Of a stretch of DNA of 64,000 bases, positions 30,496-39,408 are shown piece by piece. The DNA is taken from the NCBI RefSeq assembly GCF_000698595.1, contig NZ_JFHC01000030.1:1-64000 (forward strand). Direction: 5' to 3'. A model generated the notes under the pieces. It saw only the letters and a list, made by a program, of their open reading frames with translations, searched no databases and had not been told where the DNA came from. The translations under genes were made by a program, and so were the position numbers. Positions within the stretch are counted from its first letter, which is position 1; each line of letters starts with the position of its first letter. The DNA comes from Caballeronia glathei. Lineage in GTDB: Bacteria > Pseudomonadota > Gammaproteobacteria > Burkholderiales > Burkholderiaceae.

Positions 30496-30915
30496 TCAGG
30501 CCAGCTTCACGCGCACGGGCACATTGTTGCGCGTCGCATTCGAGTACGGGCAGACCTGGTGGGCCGCGTCGACGAGCTTTTGCGCTTCGTCGGAGGGCAG
30601 GCCCGGCAGCGCGACGCGCAATTCGATGTCGAGCGCGAATCCGCCCTTGTCGTTCGGGCCGACGCCCACGTCCGCGGTGACCGTGGTGTCCGCGGGCAGC
30701 GCGCGCTTCTGCTGTCCGGCGACGAATTTCATTGCGCTCAGGAAACACGCCGAGTAACCGGCTGCGAAGAGCTGCTCCGGATTCGTGCCCGGCGCGCCCG
30801 TGCCTCCCAGCGCTTTCGGCGCGCTCAGTTTCACGTCGAGTTGTTCATCCGACGATACCGCCCGGCCATCGCGGCCGCCTGTGCTCGTTGCCGTCGCCGT
30901 GTACAGAATGCTCAT
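30496..30915 (-). CDS. ohr: Organic hydroperoxide reductase Ohr
   Basis: 139-residue OsmC/Ohr-family thiol peroxidase. The two redox cysteines are in place: C57 (GYSACFLSAM) and C122 (HQVCPYSNATRNN). It reduces organic and fatty-acid hydroperoxides using lipoyl proteins. AAGGAG lies six bases before ATG 30915; an upstream in-frame start has none. It sits downstream of the OhrR-type regulator on the same strand, with possible operator sequence between them. Confidence 0.96.
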   Translation of the reverse strand: MSILYTATATSTGGRDGRAVSSDEQLDVKLSAPKALGGTGAPGTNPEQLFAAGYSACFLSAMKFVAGQQKRALPADTTVTADVGVGPNDKGGFALDIELRVALPGLPSDEAQKLVDAAHQVCPYSNATRNNVPVRVKLA

Positions 30916-31011
30916 GACTTTCTCCTTGGATGGGTAGCCGCCATTGCGGCCGATTGATTTCGGTACTGCCTGAGTTCGATGCTGCATCACCACGGGGAGA
31001 AATATACCGTG

Positions 31012-31027
31012 CTAATAATTAGTGTAC
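31012..31027. promoter_or_regulatory. Candidate OhrR operator upstream of ohr
   Basis: CTAAT-A-ATTAG (31012-31022) is a perfect palindrome overlapping TAGTGTAC (31020-31027). TAGTGTAC occurs again at 31587-31594, upstream of ohrR. The AT-rich palindrome resembles known OhrR sites. It lies about 97 bases upstream of the ohr ATG. Confidence 0.55.
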
Positions 31028-31078
31028 AAAGTAAATTTTGCCAATGGATGCGGTTGATTGCATTTATCGAAGGTAATT

Positions 31079-31531
31079 CTAGTTGCCGATGTATTCGTTC
31101 AGCGACGCGCGCAGCCGAACCAGTTCGTCGCGCAGACGCATCAGGCTTATGGCATCCGAGCCCGCCGCGCAGAAGATTTCAGGCGGAATGTCGTGCGCGG
31201 ACTGTTTGAGCGCGCGGCCCGCGTCGGTGAGGCGGATATGGACCTGGCGTTCGTCTGCGACGCCGCGCACCCGCTCAACGTAGCCTTGTGCTTCGAGGCG
31301 CTTGAGCAGGGGCGTCATCGTCGCGGAATCGAGGCTCAGGCGGCCCGCGATCTCCTTCACCGTCAGGTCGTCGCCCTCCCAGAGCACGAGCATCGCCAGA
31401 TATTGCGGATAGGTCAGCCCGAGCCTTTCCAGCAACGGCTTGTAGGCTTTCGTCATCGCGAGCGACGTCGAGTAGAGCGCAAAGCACAACTGCTGATCGA
31501 GTTCGAGCGGGAAATTCTGAGGCGAAGTCAT
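31079..31531 (-). CDS. ohrR: Peroxide-sensing MarR-family repressor OhrR
   Basis: 150 residues. The winged-helix MarR fold has LTVKEIAGRLSLDSATMTPLLKRLEAQGYV as its DNA-reading part. The sensing cysteine is C16 (QQLCFALYS). A second cysteine, C121, lies 105 residues on, the same spacing as in the two-cysteine OhrR of Xanthomonas. It should repress ohr and itself until oxidised by organic hydroperoxide. It is upstream of ohr on the same strand. Confidence 0.92.
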   Translation of the reverse strand: MTSPQNFPLELDQQLCFALYSTSLAMTKAYKPLLERLGLTYPQYLAMLVLWEGDDLTVKEIAGRLSLDSATMTPLLKRLEAQGYVERVRGVADERQVHIRLTDAGRALKQSAHDIPPEIFCAAGSDAISLMRLRDELVRLRASLNEYIGN

Positions 31532-31586
31532 GGCAGAAGGCCCGGGAGCGCCGGAAGCGTCGAATGGCCGAAGCGGCCGATAACGC

Positions 31587-31594
31587 TAGTGTAC
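31587..31594. promoter_or_regulatory. Second TAGTGTAC motif, upstream of ohrR
   Basis: Same octamer as in the ohr promoter region, within GCTAGTGTACGTAAT, 56 bases upstream of the ohrR start. It suggests autoregulation. Confidence 0.4.
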
Positions 31595-31658
31595 GTAATC
31601 CTTCGCGTGCAAATGAATATGGGCGCCCGGAGGCGCCCGCAAATGCTTTCTGGCGGCG

Positions 31659-32480
31659 TCAGACGCCCGGCGCGTCCGAGGCGCCGGGAATGTCCGGCGT
31701 ATCCGGCGATTGCACGCCGAAGCAGCCGCGATACGTGGCGTAAAACGAGCAGTAGAGGGCGGTGGTGATGAGAATCGACGCGGGCATCAGCACCGCGAGC
31801 GCCATCTCCTGCCCCGCGCCGAGCGCCTGCATCAGCGCGGTCAGTCCGAACGACACCGCCAGCGCGATCACGATCCAGAGCACGCCATAGAACACGAACG
31901 CGCCGCGGTTGCGCCAGCAACTGACGAAGCTGAAGAAAAGCGCCTTCGCCGGCGAGACATCGTGCCAGGCGACGAGGATCGGCGCGAACCAGAACAGCAT
32001 CGCGACCGGGATGTAGCAGGCCATCGCGAGCAGCACGGCGAGCGGGCTGAAGCTTGCCGCCACGGTTTCCGGATCTCCGGTCGGGCCGCTGCCGAGCATC
32101 ATGCTCAGCAGGACGCCGCCGTCGACGAGCGCCGACAGCGCGAAGATCACGCCCATCGCAACGATGTAGATCGCGCCGAGGATCAGGAGCCGCCGCGAAA
32201 CGACGTTGCCGTAAGAGCGGAATCCGTCGACGAGAATGGTCGGCCAGACGGGCTTGCCCGCGATCGTATTGCGGCACGCGGCCATGAAGCCGACGGCCAC
32301 GCCCGGAATGACCAGGAGCGGGAGGATCGGGCCGATCACCGGAATGCGCGAGATCAGCGTCATGACGAACAGATACGCGAAGAACACCGTAAGAAACGCA
32401 AGCGGGTTTCGGCGGAACAGCCAGATACCCTGGCGGAACCACACGTAACCGGTTTTGGCGGGGACTTCGATCAGTTGCAT
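31659..32480 (-). CDS. BPSS1780-family membrane protein
   Basis: 273-residue inner-membrane protein of the family named after Burkholderia pseudomallei BPSS1780; function unknown. It has about six hydrophobic segments (about 28-50, 55-72, 95-120, 140-165, 195-215, 225-250) and begins MQLIEVPAKTGYVWFRQGIWLFRRNP, the family N-terminus. It starts 8 bases after the thrB stop, so the two are co-transcribed. The end is a short Pro/Asp-rich tail. Confidence 0.88.
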   Translation of the reverse strand: MQLIEVPAKTGYVWFRQGIWLFRRNPLAFLTVFFAYLFVMTLISRIPVIGPILPLLVIPGVAVGFMAACRNTIAGKPVWPTILVDGFRSYGNVVSRRLLILGAIYIVAMGVIFALSALVDGGVLLSMMLGSGPTGDPETVAASFSPLAVLLAMACYIPVAMLFWFAPILVAWHDVSPAKALFFSFVSCWRNRGAFVFYGVLWIVIALAVSFGLTALMQALGAGQEMALAVLMPASILITTALYCSFYATYRGCFGVQSPDTPDIPGASDAPGV

Positions 32481-32487
32481 GGATGGC

Positions 32488-33459
32488 TTACCGTGTGACG
32501 GGAGAGGGCGCGGCTTTGACGCGCTCGCGCAGGATGCGTTCGAAATGACCCGGATCGTGCGGTTTGAGCATCTCGGCTTCGCGCGGACGATAGAAGTCGT
32601 AGAGTCGCGAGATCCAGAACCGCATCGCGCCGGCGCGCAGCATGTCGTTCCAGTGCCGCTCCTCGGCGGGCGTGAACGGCCGCACGGTCTGGTAGGCCCG
32701 CAGCATCGCATCGACGCGCGCGCGGTCGAGCACGCCCGTTGCGAGGTCGATGCACCAGTCGTTCACGCACACGGCGACATCGAAGAGCCATTTGTCGACG
32801 CCCGCGAAGTAGAAGTCGAAGAAGCCTCCGAGGCGCACGTGATCCGCCGTGTGCGAAAAGAGCACGTTGTCGCGGAAGAGGTCGCAGTGGCACGGGCCTT
32901 CGGGCAGCGACGCGTAGTCGGCCGAGCCGAAGAACGCGGCCTGGTGCGCGAGTTCGGAGTCGATCAGCGCGCGCTGGTCGTCGCTCAGGAACGGCACGAC
33001 GGCCGGCGCGTTCGCCTGCCACCACGACAGGCTGCGCAGATTGTGCTGATGCTGCGCGAAGTCGCGGCCGGCGAGGTGCAGGCGCGCGAGCATCTGGCCG
33101 ACCTCGATGCAGTGCGCAGGCGTGGGCGAGAGTTCGGGCGCGCCTTCGAGCTTCGTTACGATCGTCGCGGGCTTGCCGTTCAGCTCGCCGGAGAGCGACC
33201 CGTCGCGGCGCGGCATCGGATCGGGCACCGGCACGCGATGCGACGCCAGATGCCGCATCAGGTCGAGGTAGAACGGCAGTTGCGTGGCGCTCAGGTTTTC
33301 GAAGATTGTCAGCACGTACTGGCCGTGCGTCGTCGTCAGGAAGAAGTTGCTGTTTTCGATGCCGGACTGGATGCCGCGAAATTCGACGACATCGCCGAGA
33401 TCGTAGTTTTGCAGCCAGTCTTCGAGCTGGGAAGCGGTGACAGGAGTAAATACGGCCAT
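32488..33459 (-). CDS. thrB: Homoserine kinase ThrB (APH-fold type)
   Basis: 323 residues. Phosphorylates homoserine in threonine synthesis. This is the aminoglycoside-phosphotransferase-fold type found in beta/gammaproteobacteria, with GIQSGIENSNFFLTT (nucleotide loop), CHCDLFRDNVLF (catalytic Asp and metal-binding Asn) and FFDFYFAG. Length and motifs fit the family. Followed after 8 bases by the BPSS1780-like membrane gene and preceded by a DUF2782 gene, an order common in Burkholderia near polA. Confidence 0.95.
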   Translation of the reverse strand: MAVFTPVTASQLEDWLQNYDLGDVVEFRGIQSGIENSNFFLTTTHGQYVLTIFENLSATQLPFYLDLMRHLASHRVPVPDPMPRRDGSLSGELNGKPATIVTKLEGAPELSPTPAHCIEVGQMLARLHLAGRDFAQHQHNLRSLSWWQANAPAVVPFLSDDQRALIDSELAHQAAFFGSADYASLPEGPCHCDLFRDNVLFSHTADHVRLGGFFDFYFAGVDKWLFDVAVCVNDWCIDLATGVLDRARVDAMLRAYQTVRPFTPAEERHWNDMLRAGAMRFWISRLYDFYRPREAEMLKPHDPGHFERILRERVKAAPSPVTR

Positions 33460-33592
33460 GCAGGGAACGTCGGTCAGGTTTTACGGCTGGCGCGATCGGC
33501 GCATGACGCGCGACGCCGCCAGTCTCGCGGGCCGCGCGCGGCTGCGGCCCGAAGCGGCTCGGGGAACTTCGCGGGCGAATCCGCCGACGGCG

Positions 33593-33991
33593 TCAATAGC
33601 GCAGATTCACGGACGGCAGGCGCGTGCTCGCCTTGCCGTTGTCGCGCACGGTGGGCGAGGTGTCGGCAGGGGCGCTCATCTGGTAGCGCGTGCCGAAATT
33701 CGACTGCACGTTGATCTCGACGGGCTTGCCCTTGTCGCGATACTCGGTGATTTCCGTGCCATTCGTGCTTTTTTCGTGATAGCTCGGCAGGCGCGGCGGC
33801 GAAATCTCGACCTGCGAGTGCGCCTGCGCGGGCGGGCGGTTGATCGCCTTGAGATCGGGGAGTCCCGCGGCTTCTTCTGGCGACATCGTGCGCGCCGGTG
33901 GCTGGTCTGCCGCGGGCGCCGGCTGCGCGATCGCGCTCAGGGTGCCGGCGGCAAGGACTGCCGCGACGACGGCAGAAAGAAGCGGCTTCAT
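33593..33991 (-). CDS. DUF2782 exported protein
   Basis: 132 residues. A signal peptide (about 1-22, MKPLLSAVVAAVLAAGTLSAIAQ) is followed by a Pro-rich stretch and a small domain, STNGTEITEYRDKGKPVEINVQSNFGTRYQM, which is the DUF2782 core. Periplasmic; function unknown. GGAG lies seven bases before ATG 33991. It probably belongs to the same transcript as thrB, 133 bases downstream. Confidence 0.86.
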   Translation of the reverse strand: MKPLLSAVVAAVLAAGTLSAIAQPAPAADQPPARTMSPEEAAGLPDLKAINRPPAQAHSQVEISPPRLPSYHEKSTNGTEITEYRDKGKPVEINVQSNFGTRYQMSAPADTSPTVRDNGKASTRLPSVNLRY

Positions 33992-34190
33992 GATGATTCT
34001 CCAAATGAGTGGCCGGATTTTAGCAAAACGCACCCGCAAAGGGACGCGCAACGCCTTATTTTGCGCCGCTTTTGCGGAATTTGACGGCCGTGCCGCAAAC
34101 GTGTTGCAGCGCGCACGCGGAAGAGGCTCGCTTCATGGTCCCGGCGTCCTTCCGTGGTAATGTCGATTCATCACACGAGCGCACAAGATC

Positions 34191-35720
34191 ATGACAAACG
34201 ACCGGACACAAAGCACTCAGGCCACGCCAGCCAACGACTTCCCGACTGAATCCTTCGATGATCCCGTCGCCGCCGTCACGCGCCTTTCGGCGATCTACGA
34301 GGCGAACACGTCGTTTTTGCGCGATGCCTTCGCGCGCTATCGTCGCAACGAGAATTTCACGCATCGCGTGCGCGCATGCTACCCGTTCGTGCGCGTTCGC
34401 ACCGAGCTCAATACGCAGATCGATTCGCGCCGCTCGTATGGTTTCGTCGCGGGGCCAGGCATCTTCGAAACCACGCTCACGCGCCCCGATCTCTTCGGCG
34501 ACTATTACCGCGAGCAATTGCGGCTTCTGGCGAAGAACCATCACGTGGGGATCGAAGTGGGCGTATCGGCGCAGCCGGTTCCGATTCACTTCGCCTTCGC
34601 CGAGGGCATTCATCTGGAAGGCGATCTCGACCGCGACCGGCTGCTCGAGATGCGCAACATCTTCGATACGCCCGACCTCGCGCTGCTGGATGACCGCATC
34701 GTCAACGGCACCTACGAGCCCGCGCCCGGCGAGCCGCATCCGCTCGCGCTCTTCACGGCCGCGCGGGTGGACTTCTCGCTGCACCGGCTGCGGCACTACA
34801 CCGCGACGCTGCCGACGCACTTCCAGAATTACGTGCTTTACACGAACTACCAGTTCTATATCGACGAGTTCGTGAAGCTCGGCCGCACGATGATGTCGCG
34901 CGCCGACGACGAGCAAACGCGTGCGTACCGCAGCGAGTATTCGTCGTTCGTCGAACCCGGCGACGTCATCACCTACAACGCGAATCTCGGCGAGCAGCTC
35001 GAGGACGAAGGCACGCCGCCGGCGCGTCTGCCGCAGATGCCCGCGTATCACCTGAAGCGTGCGGACGGCAGCGGCATCACGATGGTGAACATCGGCGTCG
35101 GGCCATCGAACGCGAAGACGATCACCGATCACATCGCCGTGCTGCGCCCGCATGCGTGGATCATGCTCGGGCACTGCGCGGGCCTGCGCAACACGCAGCG
35201 TCTCGGCGACTACGTGCTCGCGCACGGCTATGTGCGCGAGGATCACGTGCTCGACGCCGATCTTCCGCTATGGGTGCCGATTCCGGCGCTGGCCGAAGTG
35301 CAGGTCGCGCTGGAGAAGGCCGTCGCACAGGTGACGCAGCTGGAGGGCGCGGAACTGAAGCGCGTGATGCGCACGGGAACGGTCGCGAGCGTCGACAACC
35401 GCAACTGGGAGCTGCGCGATCATCGCGAGCCGGTGCAGCGGCTTTCGCAAAGCCGCGCGATTGCGCTCGACATGGAAAGCGCGACCATCGCGGCCAACGG
35501 CTTTCGCTTTCGCGTGCCCTACGGCACGCTGCTGTGCGTATCGGACAAGCCGCTGCACGGCGAGCTGAAGCTGCCCGGCATGGCCGACCAGTTCTATCGC
35601 GCGCAGGTGGACCAGCACTTGCAGATCGGCGTGAAGGCGATGGAGCTGCTGAGGATGAACGGACTCTCCAGGCTTCACAGCCGCAAGCTTCGCAGCTTCG
35701 CGGAAGTCGCGTTTCAGTGA
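34191..35720 (+). CDS. amn: AMP nucleosidase
   Basis: 509-residue enzyme hydrolysing AMP to adenine and ribose-5-phosphate. It has the N-terminal AMP nucleosidase domain (about 20-190) and the C-terminal phosphorylase-like domain (MVNIGVGPSNAKTITDHIAVLRPHAWIMLGHCAGLR and the late LDMESATIAANGFRFRVPYG). Length is typical. The ribosome-binding site is weak. It diverges from the DUF2782 gene and controls adenylate levels; no regulatory site seen. Confidence 0.94.
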   Translation: MTNDRTQSTQATPANDFPTESFDDPVAAVTRLSAIYEANTSFLRDAFARYRRNENFTHRVRACYPFVRVRTELNTQIDSRRSYGFVAGPGIFETTLTRPDLFGDYYREQLRLLAKNHHVGIEVGVSAQPVPIHFAFAEGIHLEGDLDRDRLLEMRNIFDTPDLALLDDRIVNGTYEPAPGEPHPLALFTAARVDFSLHRLRHYTATLPTHFQNYVLYTNYQFYIDEFVKLGRTMMSRADDEQTRAYRSEYSSFVEPGDVITYNANLGEQLEDEGTPPARLPQMPAYHLKRADGSGITMVNIGVGPSNAKTITDHIAVLRPHAWIMLGHCAGLRNTQRLGDYVLAHGYVREDHVLDADLPLWVPIPALAEVQVALEKAVAQVTQLEGAELKRVMRTGTVASVDNRNWELRDHREPVQRLSQSRAIALDMESATIAANGFRFRVPYGTLLCVSDKPLHGELKLPGMADQFYRAQVDQHLQIGVKAMELLRMNGLSRLHSRKLRSFAEVAFQ

Positions 35721-35773
35721 TCCGGCGAATGGCGAATGCGCGCGGACTTGCCAGGGCCGCGCGCACCGTCATG

Positions 35774-36523
35774 TCATAGATAGAACATCCGGTCTTCGTC
35801 GGACTTGCCTTCGGCCGGCTGTTCCTCCGCTTCCTCGCGGTCCTCGTAGAACTTGAGCACCGCTTCGAGCACCTGGTCGGGGTCGTCGATGACCTGCATC
35901 AGGTTGAGGTCCTTGTCGCCGATCACGCCGTTCGTGAGCAGCGTGTCCTTGAACCAGCCGAGCAGGCCTTCCCAGAACTCCGCGCCCACGAGGACGATCG
36001 GCACATGGCGCGACTTCTTGGTCTGAATGAGCGTGAGCACTTCGGCGAGTTCGTCGAGCGTGCCGAAGCCGCCGGGCATCACGACGACCGCGTCCGAGTT
36101 CTTCACGAACGTCACCTTGCGCGTGAAGAAATGGCGAAAGCGCAGCGAGATGTCCTGCCACTGGTTGCCCGACTGTTCGTGCGGCAGCTCGATGTTCAGC
36201 CCGACCGACGGAGACTTGCCCGCGTGCGCGCCCTTGTTGGCCGCTTCCATGATGCCGGGGCCGCCGCCGGAGATGACGGCGAAGCCCGCATCGGAGAACT
36301 TCTGCGCGATCTGGATGGCGAGTTTGTAGTAGGGCGACTCGGGTTTCAGGCGCGCCGAACCATAGATGCTGATGGCAGGCCGGATCTCCGAGAGGTACTC
36401 GGTCGCCTCGATAAACTCTGCCATAATCGTGAACATCTGCCACGATGCGCGAGCCTTTTTGGCCGTCGCGCGCTCTTGATCTGCGAGCGATCGCAGACTC
36501 GGAATCACTTTTCTCTTGTTCAT
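35774..36523 (-). CDS. LOG-family Rossmann-fold protein
   Basis: 249-residue protein of the TIGR00730/LOG family, with GGGPGIMEAANKGA and VVMPGGFGTLDEL (PGGxGTxxE motif). Relatives cleave nucleoside 5'-monophosphates, including cytokinin nucleotides; others are annotated as decarboxylases in error. It has an Asp/Glu-rich C-terminal end. The start codon at 36523 is one base from the polA ATG on the other strand, so each gene's promoter must overlap the other gene. Its ribosome-binding site is weak (CAGG). Confidence 0.9.
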   Translation of the reverse strand: MNKRKVIPSLRSLADQERATAKKARASWQMFTIMAEFIEATEYLSEIRPAISIYGSARLKPESPYYKLAIQIAQKFSDAGFAVISGGGPGIMEAANKGAHAGKSPSVGLNIELPHEQSGNQWQDISLRFRHFFTRKVTFVKNSDAVVVMPGGFGTLDELAEVLTLIQTKKSRHVPIVLVGAEFWEGLLGWFKDTLLTNGVIGDKDLNLMQVIDDPDQVLEAVLKFYEDREEAEEQPAEGKSDEDRMFYL

Positions 36524-36524
36524 A

Positions 36525-39263
36525 ATGCCTGAAGAACTAAGTCTTGAAGGTAAGACCCTGCTATTGGTCGATGGTTCTAGCTACTTGTACCGGGCCTATC
36601 ACGCGATGCCTGATCTACGCGGCCCCGATGGTGGGCCGACCGGCGCGCTTTATGGAATGGTGAACATGCTGCGCCGCCTGCGGCGCGAGATCAATGCAGA
36701 GTATAGCGCGTGCGTGTTCGACGCAAAGGGCAAGACGTTTCGCGACGACTGGTACGCGGAGTACAAGGCCAACCGGCCCTCGATGCCCGATGACCTCTCG
36801 CGCCAGATCGAACCCATCCACGTGACGGTGCGCGCGCTCGGCTGGCCGCTCGTGATGATCGAGGGCGTCGAGGCCGACGACGTGATCGGCACGCTTGCCG
36901 TCGCGGCCGAGAAGCGCGGGATGAAGGTGATCGTGTCGACGGGCGACAAGGACTTGGCACAGCTCGTGACGGATCATGTCACCCTCATCAATACGATGAC
37001 CAACGAGACGCTCGACCGAGCGGGCGTGCTGGCGAAGTTCGGCGTGCCGCCGGAGCGGATCGTCGATTATCTGTCGCTCATCGGCGATACGGTCGACAAC
37101 GTGCCGGGCGTCGAGAAGTGCGGTCCGAAGACGGCGCTGAAATGGCTCACGCAATACGAAACCCTTGATGGCATCGTCGCACACGCGGGCGAGATCAAAG
37201 GTGCGGTAGGAGACAATCTGCGCAAGGCTCTCGACTTCCTTCCGATGGCGAAGAAGCTCGTGACGGTACGCACGGAATGCGACCTGAGCACGCAGATCGA
37301 GTCGATCGATGCCACCTTGCCGAGCCGCCCCGAAGCGCGCGACGAACTGCGCGACCTCTTCACGCGGCATGGCTTCAAGACGTGGCTGCGCGAGGTCGAA
37401 ATTGCCGACGCCGTGGAAGGCCCGACCGATACGCCGCCCGCCGAAACGACCGAGATCGTCCACCACTACGAGGCGGTGCAGACGTGGGAGCAGTTCGACG
37501 CGTGGCTCGCGAAGATCGACGCGGCCGAGCTCACGTCCTTCGACACCGAGACCACCTCGCTCGATCCGATGGTCGCGCAGATCGTGGGGCTCTCTGTGTC
37601 GGTGGAACCGGGGCATGCCGCGTACATTCCGGTTGCGCATCGCGGGCCGGATGCGCCCGTGCAACTGCCTCGCGATGAAGTGCTTCAGAAATTGAAGCCG
37701 TGGCTGGAAGATGCGTCGAAGAAGAAGGTCGGCCAGCACCTGAAATACGACGAGCAGGTGCTCGCGAACTATGGAATCGAGCTGAACGGCGTCGTGCACG
37801 ACACGCTCTTGCAGTCGTACGTGCTCGAATCGCACAGGCCGCACGACATGGACAGCCTCGCGCTGCGCCATCTCGGCGTGAAGACGATCAAGTACGAGGA
37901 CGTCGCAGGCAAGGGCGCGTCGCAGATCGGCTTCGACGAGGTCGCGCTCGACAAGGCTGCCGAGTACGCCGCCGAAGATGCGGACATCACGCTGCGGCTG
38001 CATCAGGCGCTCTATCCGCAAGTGGCCGACGAGGAAGGTCTGCTGCGCGTGTATCGCGACATCGAGATGCCGACCTCGCGCGTGCTGCGCAAGATGGAGC
38101 GCAACGGCGTGCTGATCGATCGCGAAAAGCTGAACCGGCAGAGCAGCGAGATCGCCACGCGGCTGATCGAACTGGAAGGTGAGGCGTATGCACTGGCGGG
38201 CGGCGAGTTCAACCTCGGGTCGCCGAAGCAGATCGGGCAGATCTTCTTCGAGAAGCTGCAACTGCCGGTGGTGAAGAAGACTCCGAGCGGCGCGCCTTCA
38301 ACCGATGAAGAAGTGCTGCAGAAGCTCGCGGAAGACTATCCGCTGCCGAAGATCCTGCTCGAACATCGCGGCCTGTCGAAGCTCAAGTCCACCTACACCG
38401 ACAAGCTGCCGCGCATGGTCAACGCGGCTACCGGCCGCGTGCATACGAACTATGCGCAGGCGGTCGCGGTGACGGGGCGCCTGTCGTCGAACGAGCCGAA
38501 CCTGCAGAACATCCCGGTGCGCACGGGCGAAGGCCGGCGCATCCGCGAAGCGTTCATCGCGCCTCCGGGAAGCGTGATCGTGTCGGCGGACTACTCGCAG
38601 ATCGAGTTGCGCATCATGGCCCACATCTCCGGCGACGCATCGCTCATGCGCGCGTTCGCAAAGGGCGAGGACGTGCATCGCGCGACGGCATCGGAGATCT
38701 TCAGCGTCACGCCGATCGAAGTGTCGAGCGACCAGAGGCGCATCGCGAAGGTCATCAACTTCGGGCTGATCTACGGCATGAGCTCGTTCGGTCTCGCCTC
38801 GAACATCGGCATCACGCGCGACGCCGCGAAGCTCTACATCGACCGCTATTTCGCACGCTACCCGGGCGTCGCCGCGTACATGGAGAACACGCGCGCGAGC
38901 GCCAGGCAGAAGGGCTTCGTCGAGACGGTGTTCGGGCGGCGGCTTTGGCTGCCCGAGATCAACGGCGGCAGCGGGCCGCGCCGCCAGGCGGCCGAACGCG
39001 CCGCGATCAACGCGCCGATGCAGGGCACCGCGGCCGATCTCATCAAGCTCTCGATGATCGCGGTGCAGGACTGGATCGAGGCATCGAAGATCGGGACCAA
39101 GATGATCATGCAGGTGCACGACGAACTCGTGCTCGAAGTGCCCGAAGGCGAATTGCCCGAAGTGCGCAAGCGGCTGCCGGAACTGATGTGCGGCGTGGCT
39201 GCGCTGAAGGTGCCGCTCGTCGCGGAGGTCGGCGCGGGCGCAAACTGGGAGGAAGCGCACTGA
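36525..39263 (+). CDS. polA: DNA polymerase I
   Basis: 912 residues. Repairs and processes Okazaki fragments. Three domains are intact: 5'-3' nuclease (about 1-290, starting LLLVDGSSYLYRAYHAMP), 3'-5' proofreading exonuclease (FDTETTSLD, with D340 and E342), and the family A polymerase (motif A DYSQIELR D689, motif C VHDELV D866). The exonuclease acidic residues are kept, so proofreading is probably active. Start ATG 36525 lies one base from the divergent LOG gene start and lacks a recognisable ribosome-binding site. Confidence 0.97.
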   Translation: MPEELSLEGKTLLLVDGSSYLYRAYHAMPDLRGPDGGPTGALYGMVNMLRRLRREINAEYSACVFDAKGKTFRDDWYAEYKANRPSMPDDLSRQIEPIHVTVRALGWPLVMIEGVEADDVIGTLAVAAEKRGMKVIVSTGDKDLAQLVTDHVTLINTMTNETLDRAGVLAKFGVPPERIVDYLSLIGDTVDNVPGVEKCGPKTALKWLTQYETLDGIVAHAGEIKGAVGDNLRKALDFLPMAKKLVTVRTECDLSTQIESIDATLPSRPEARDELRDLFTRHGFKTWLREVEIADAVEGPTDTPPAETTEIVHHYEAVQTWEQFDAWLAKIDAAELTSFDTETTSLDPMVAQIVGLSVSVEPGHAAYIPVAHRGPDAPVQLPRDEVLQKLKPWLEDASKKKVGQHLKYDEQVLANYGIELNGVVHDTLLQSYVLESHRPHDMDSLALRHLGVKTIKYEDVAGKGASQIGFDEVALDKAAEYAAEDADITLRLHQALYPQVADEEGLLRVYRDIEMPTSRVLRKMERNGVLIDREKLNRQSSEIATRLIELEGEAYALAGGEFNLGSPKQIGQIFFEKLQLPVVKKTPSGAPSTDEEVLQKLAEDYPLPKILLEHRGLSKLKSTYTDKLPRMVNAATGRVHTNYAQAVAVTGRLSSNEPNLQNIPVRTGEGRRIREAFIAPPGSVIVSADYSQIELRIMAHISGDASLMRAFAKGEDVHRATASEIFSVTPIEVSSDQRRIAKVINFGLIYGMSSFGLASNIGITRDAAKLYIDRYFARYPGVAAYMENTRASARQKGFVETVFGRRLWLPEINGGSGPRRQAAERAAINAPMQGTAADLIKLSMIAVQDWIEASKIGTKMIMQVHDELVLEVPEGELPEVRKRLPELMCGVAALKVPLVAEVGAGANWEEAH

Positions 39264-39408
39264 TTGTCTGCTGCCCGCATGCCGTGCATGCGGGACACGG
39301 GCTTGCGAGCGCGCCGCGCGCTCGCGCACAATGAGCCCGTCGAGGCGAGCCGGAACGCCGATGTCCGAAGAATCAACGTATTCAAGTAACGGCCAAGGGA
39401 GAGTTTCA

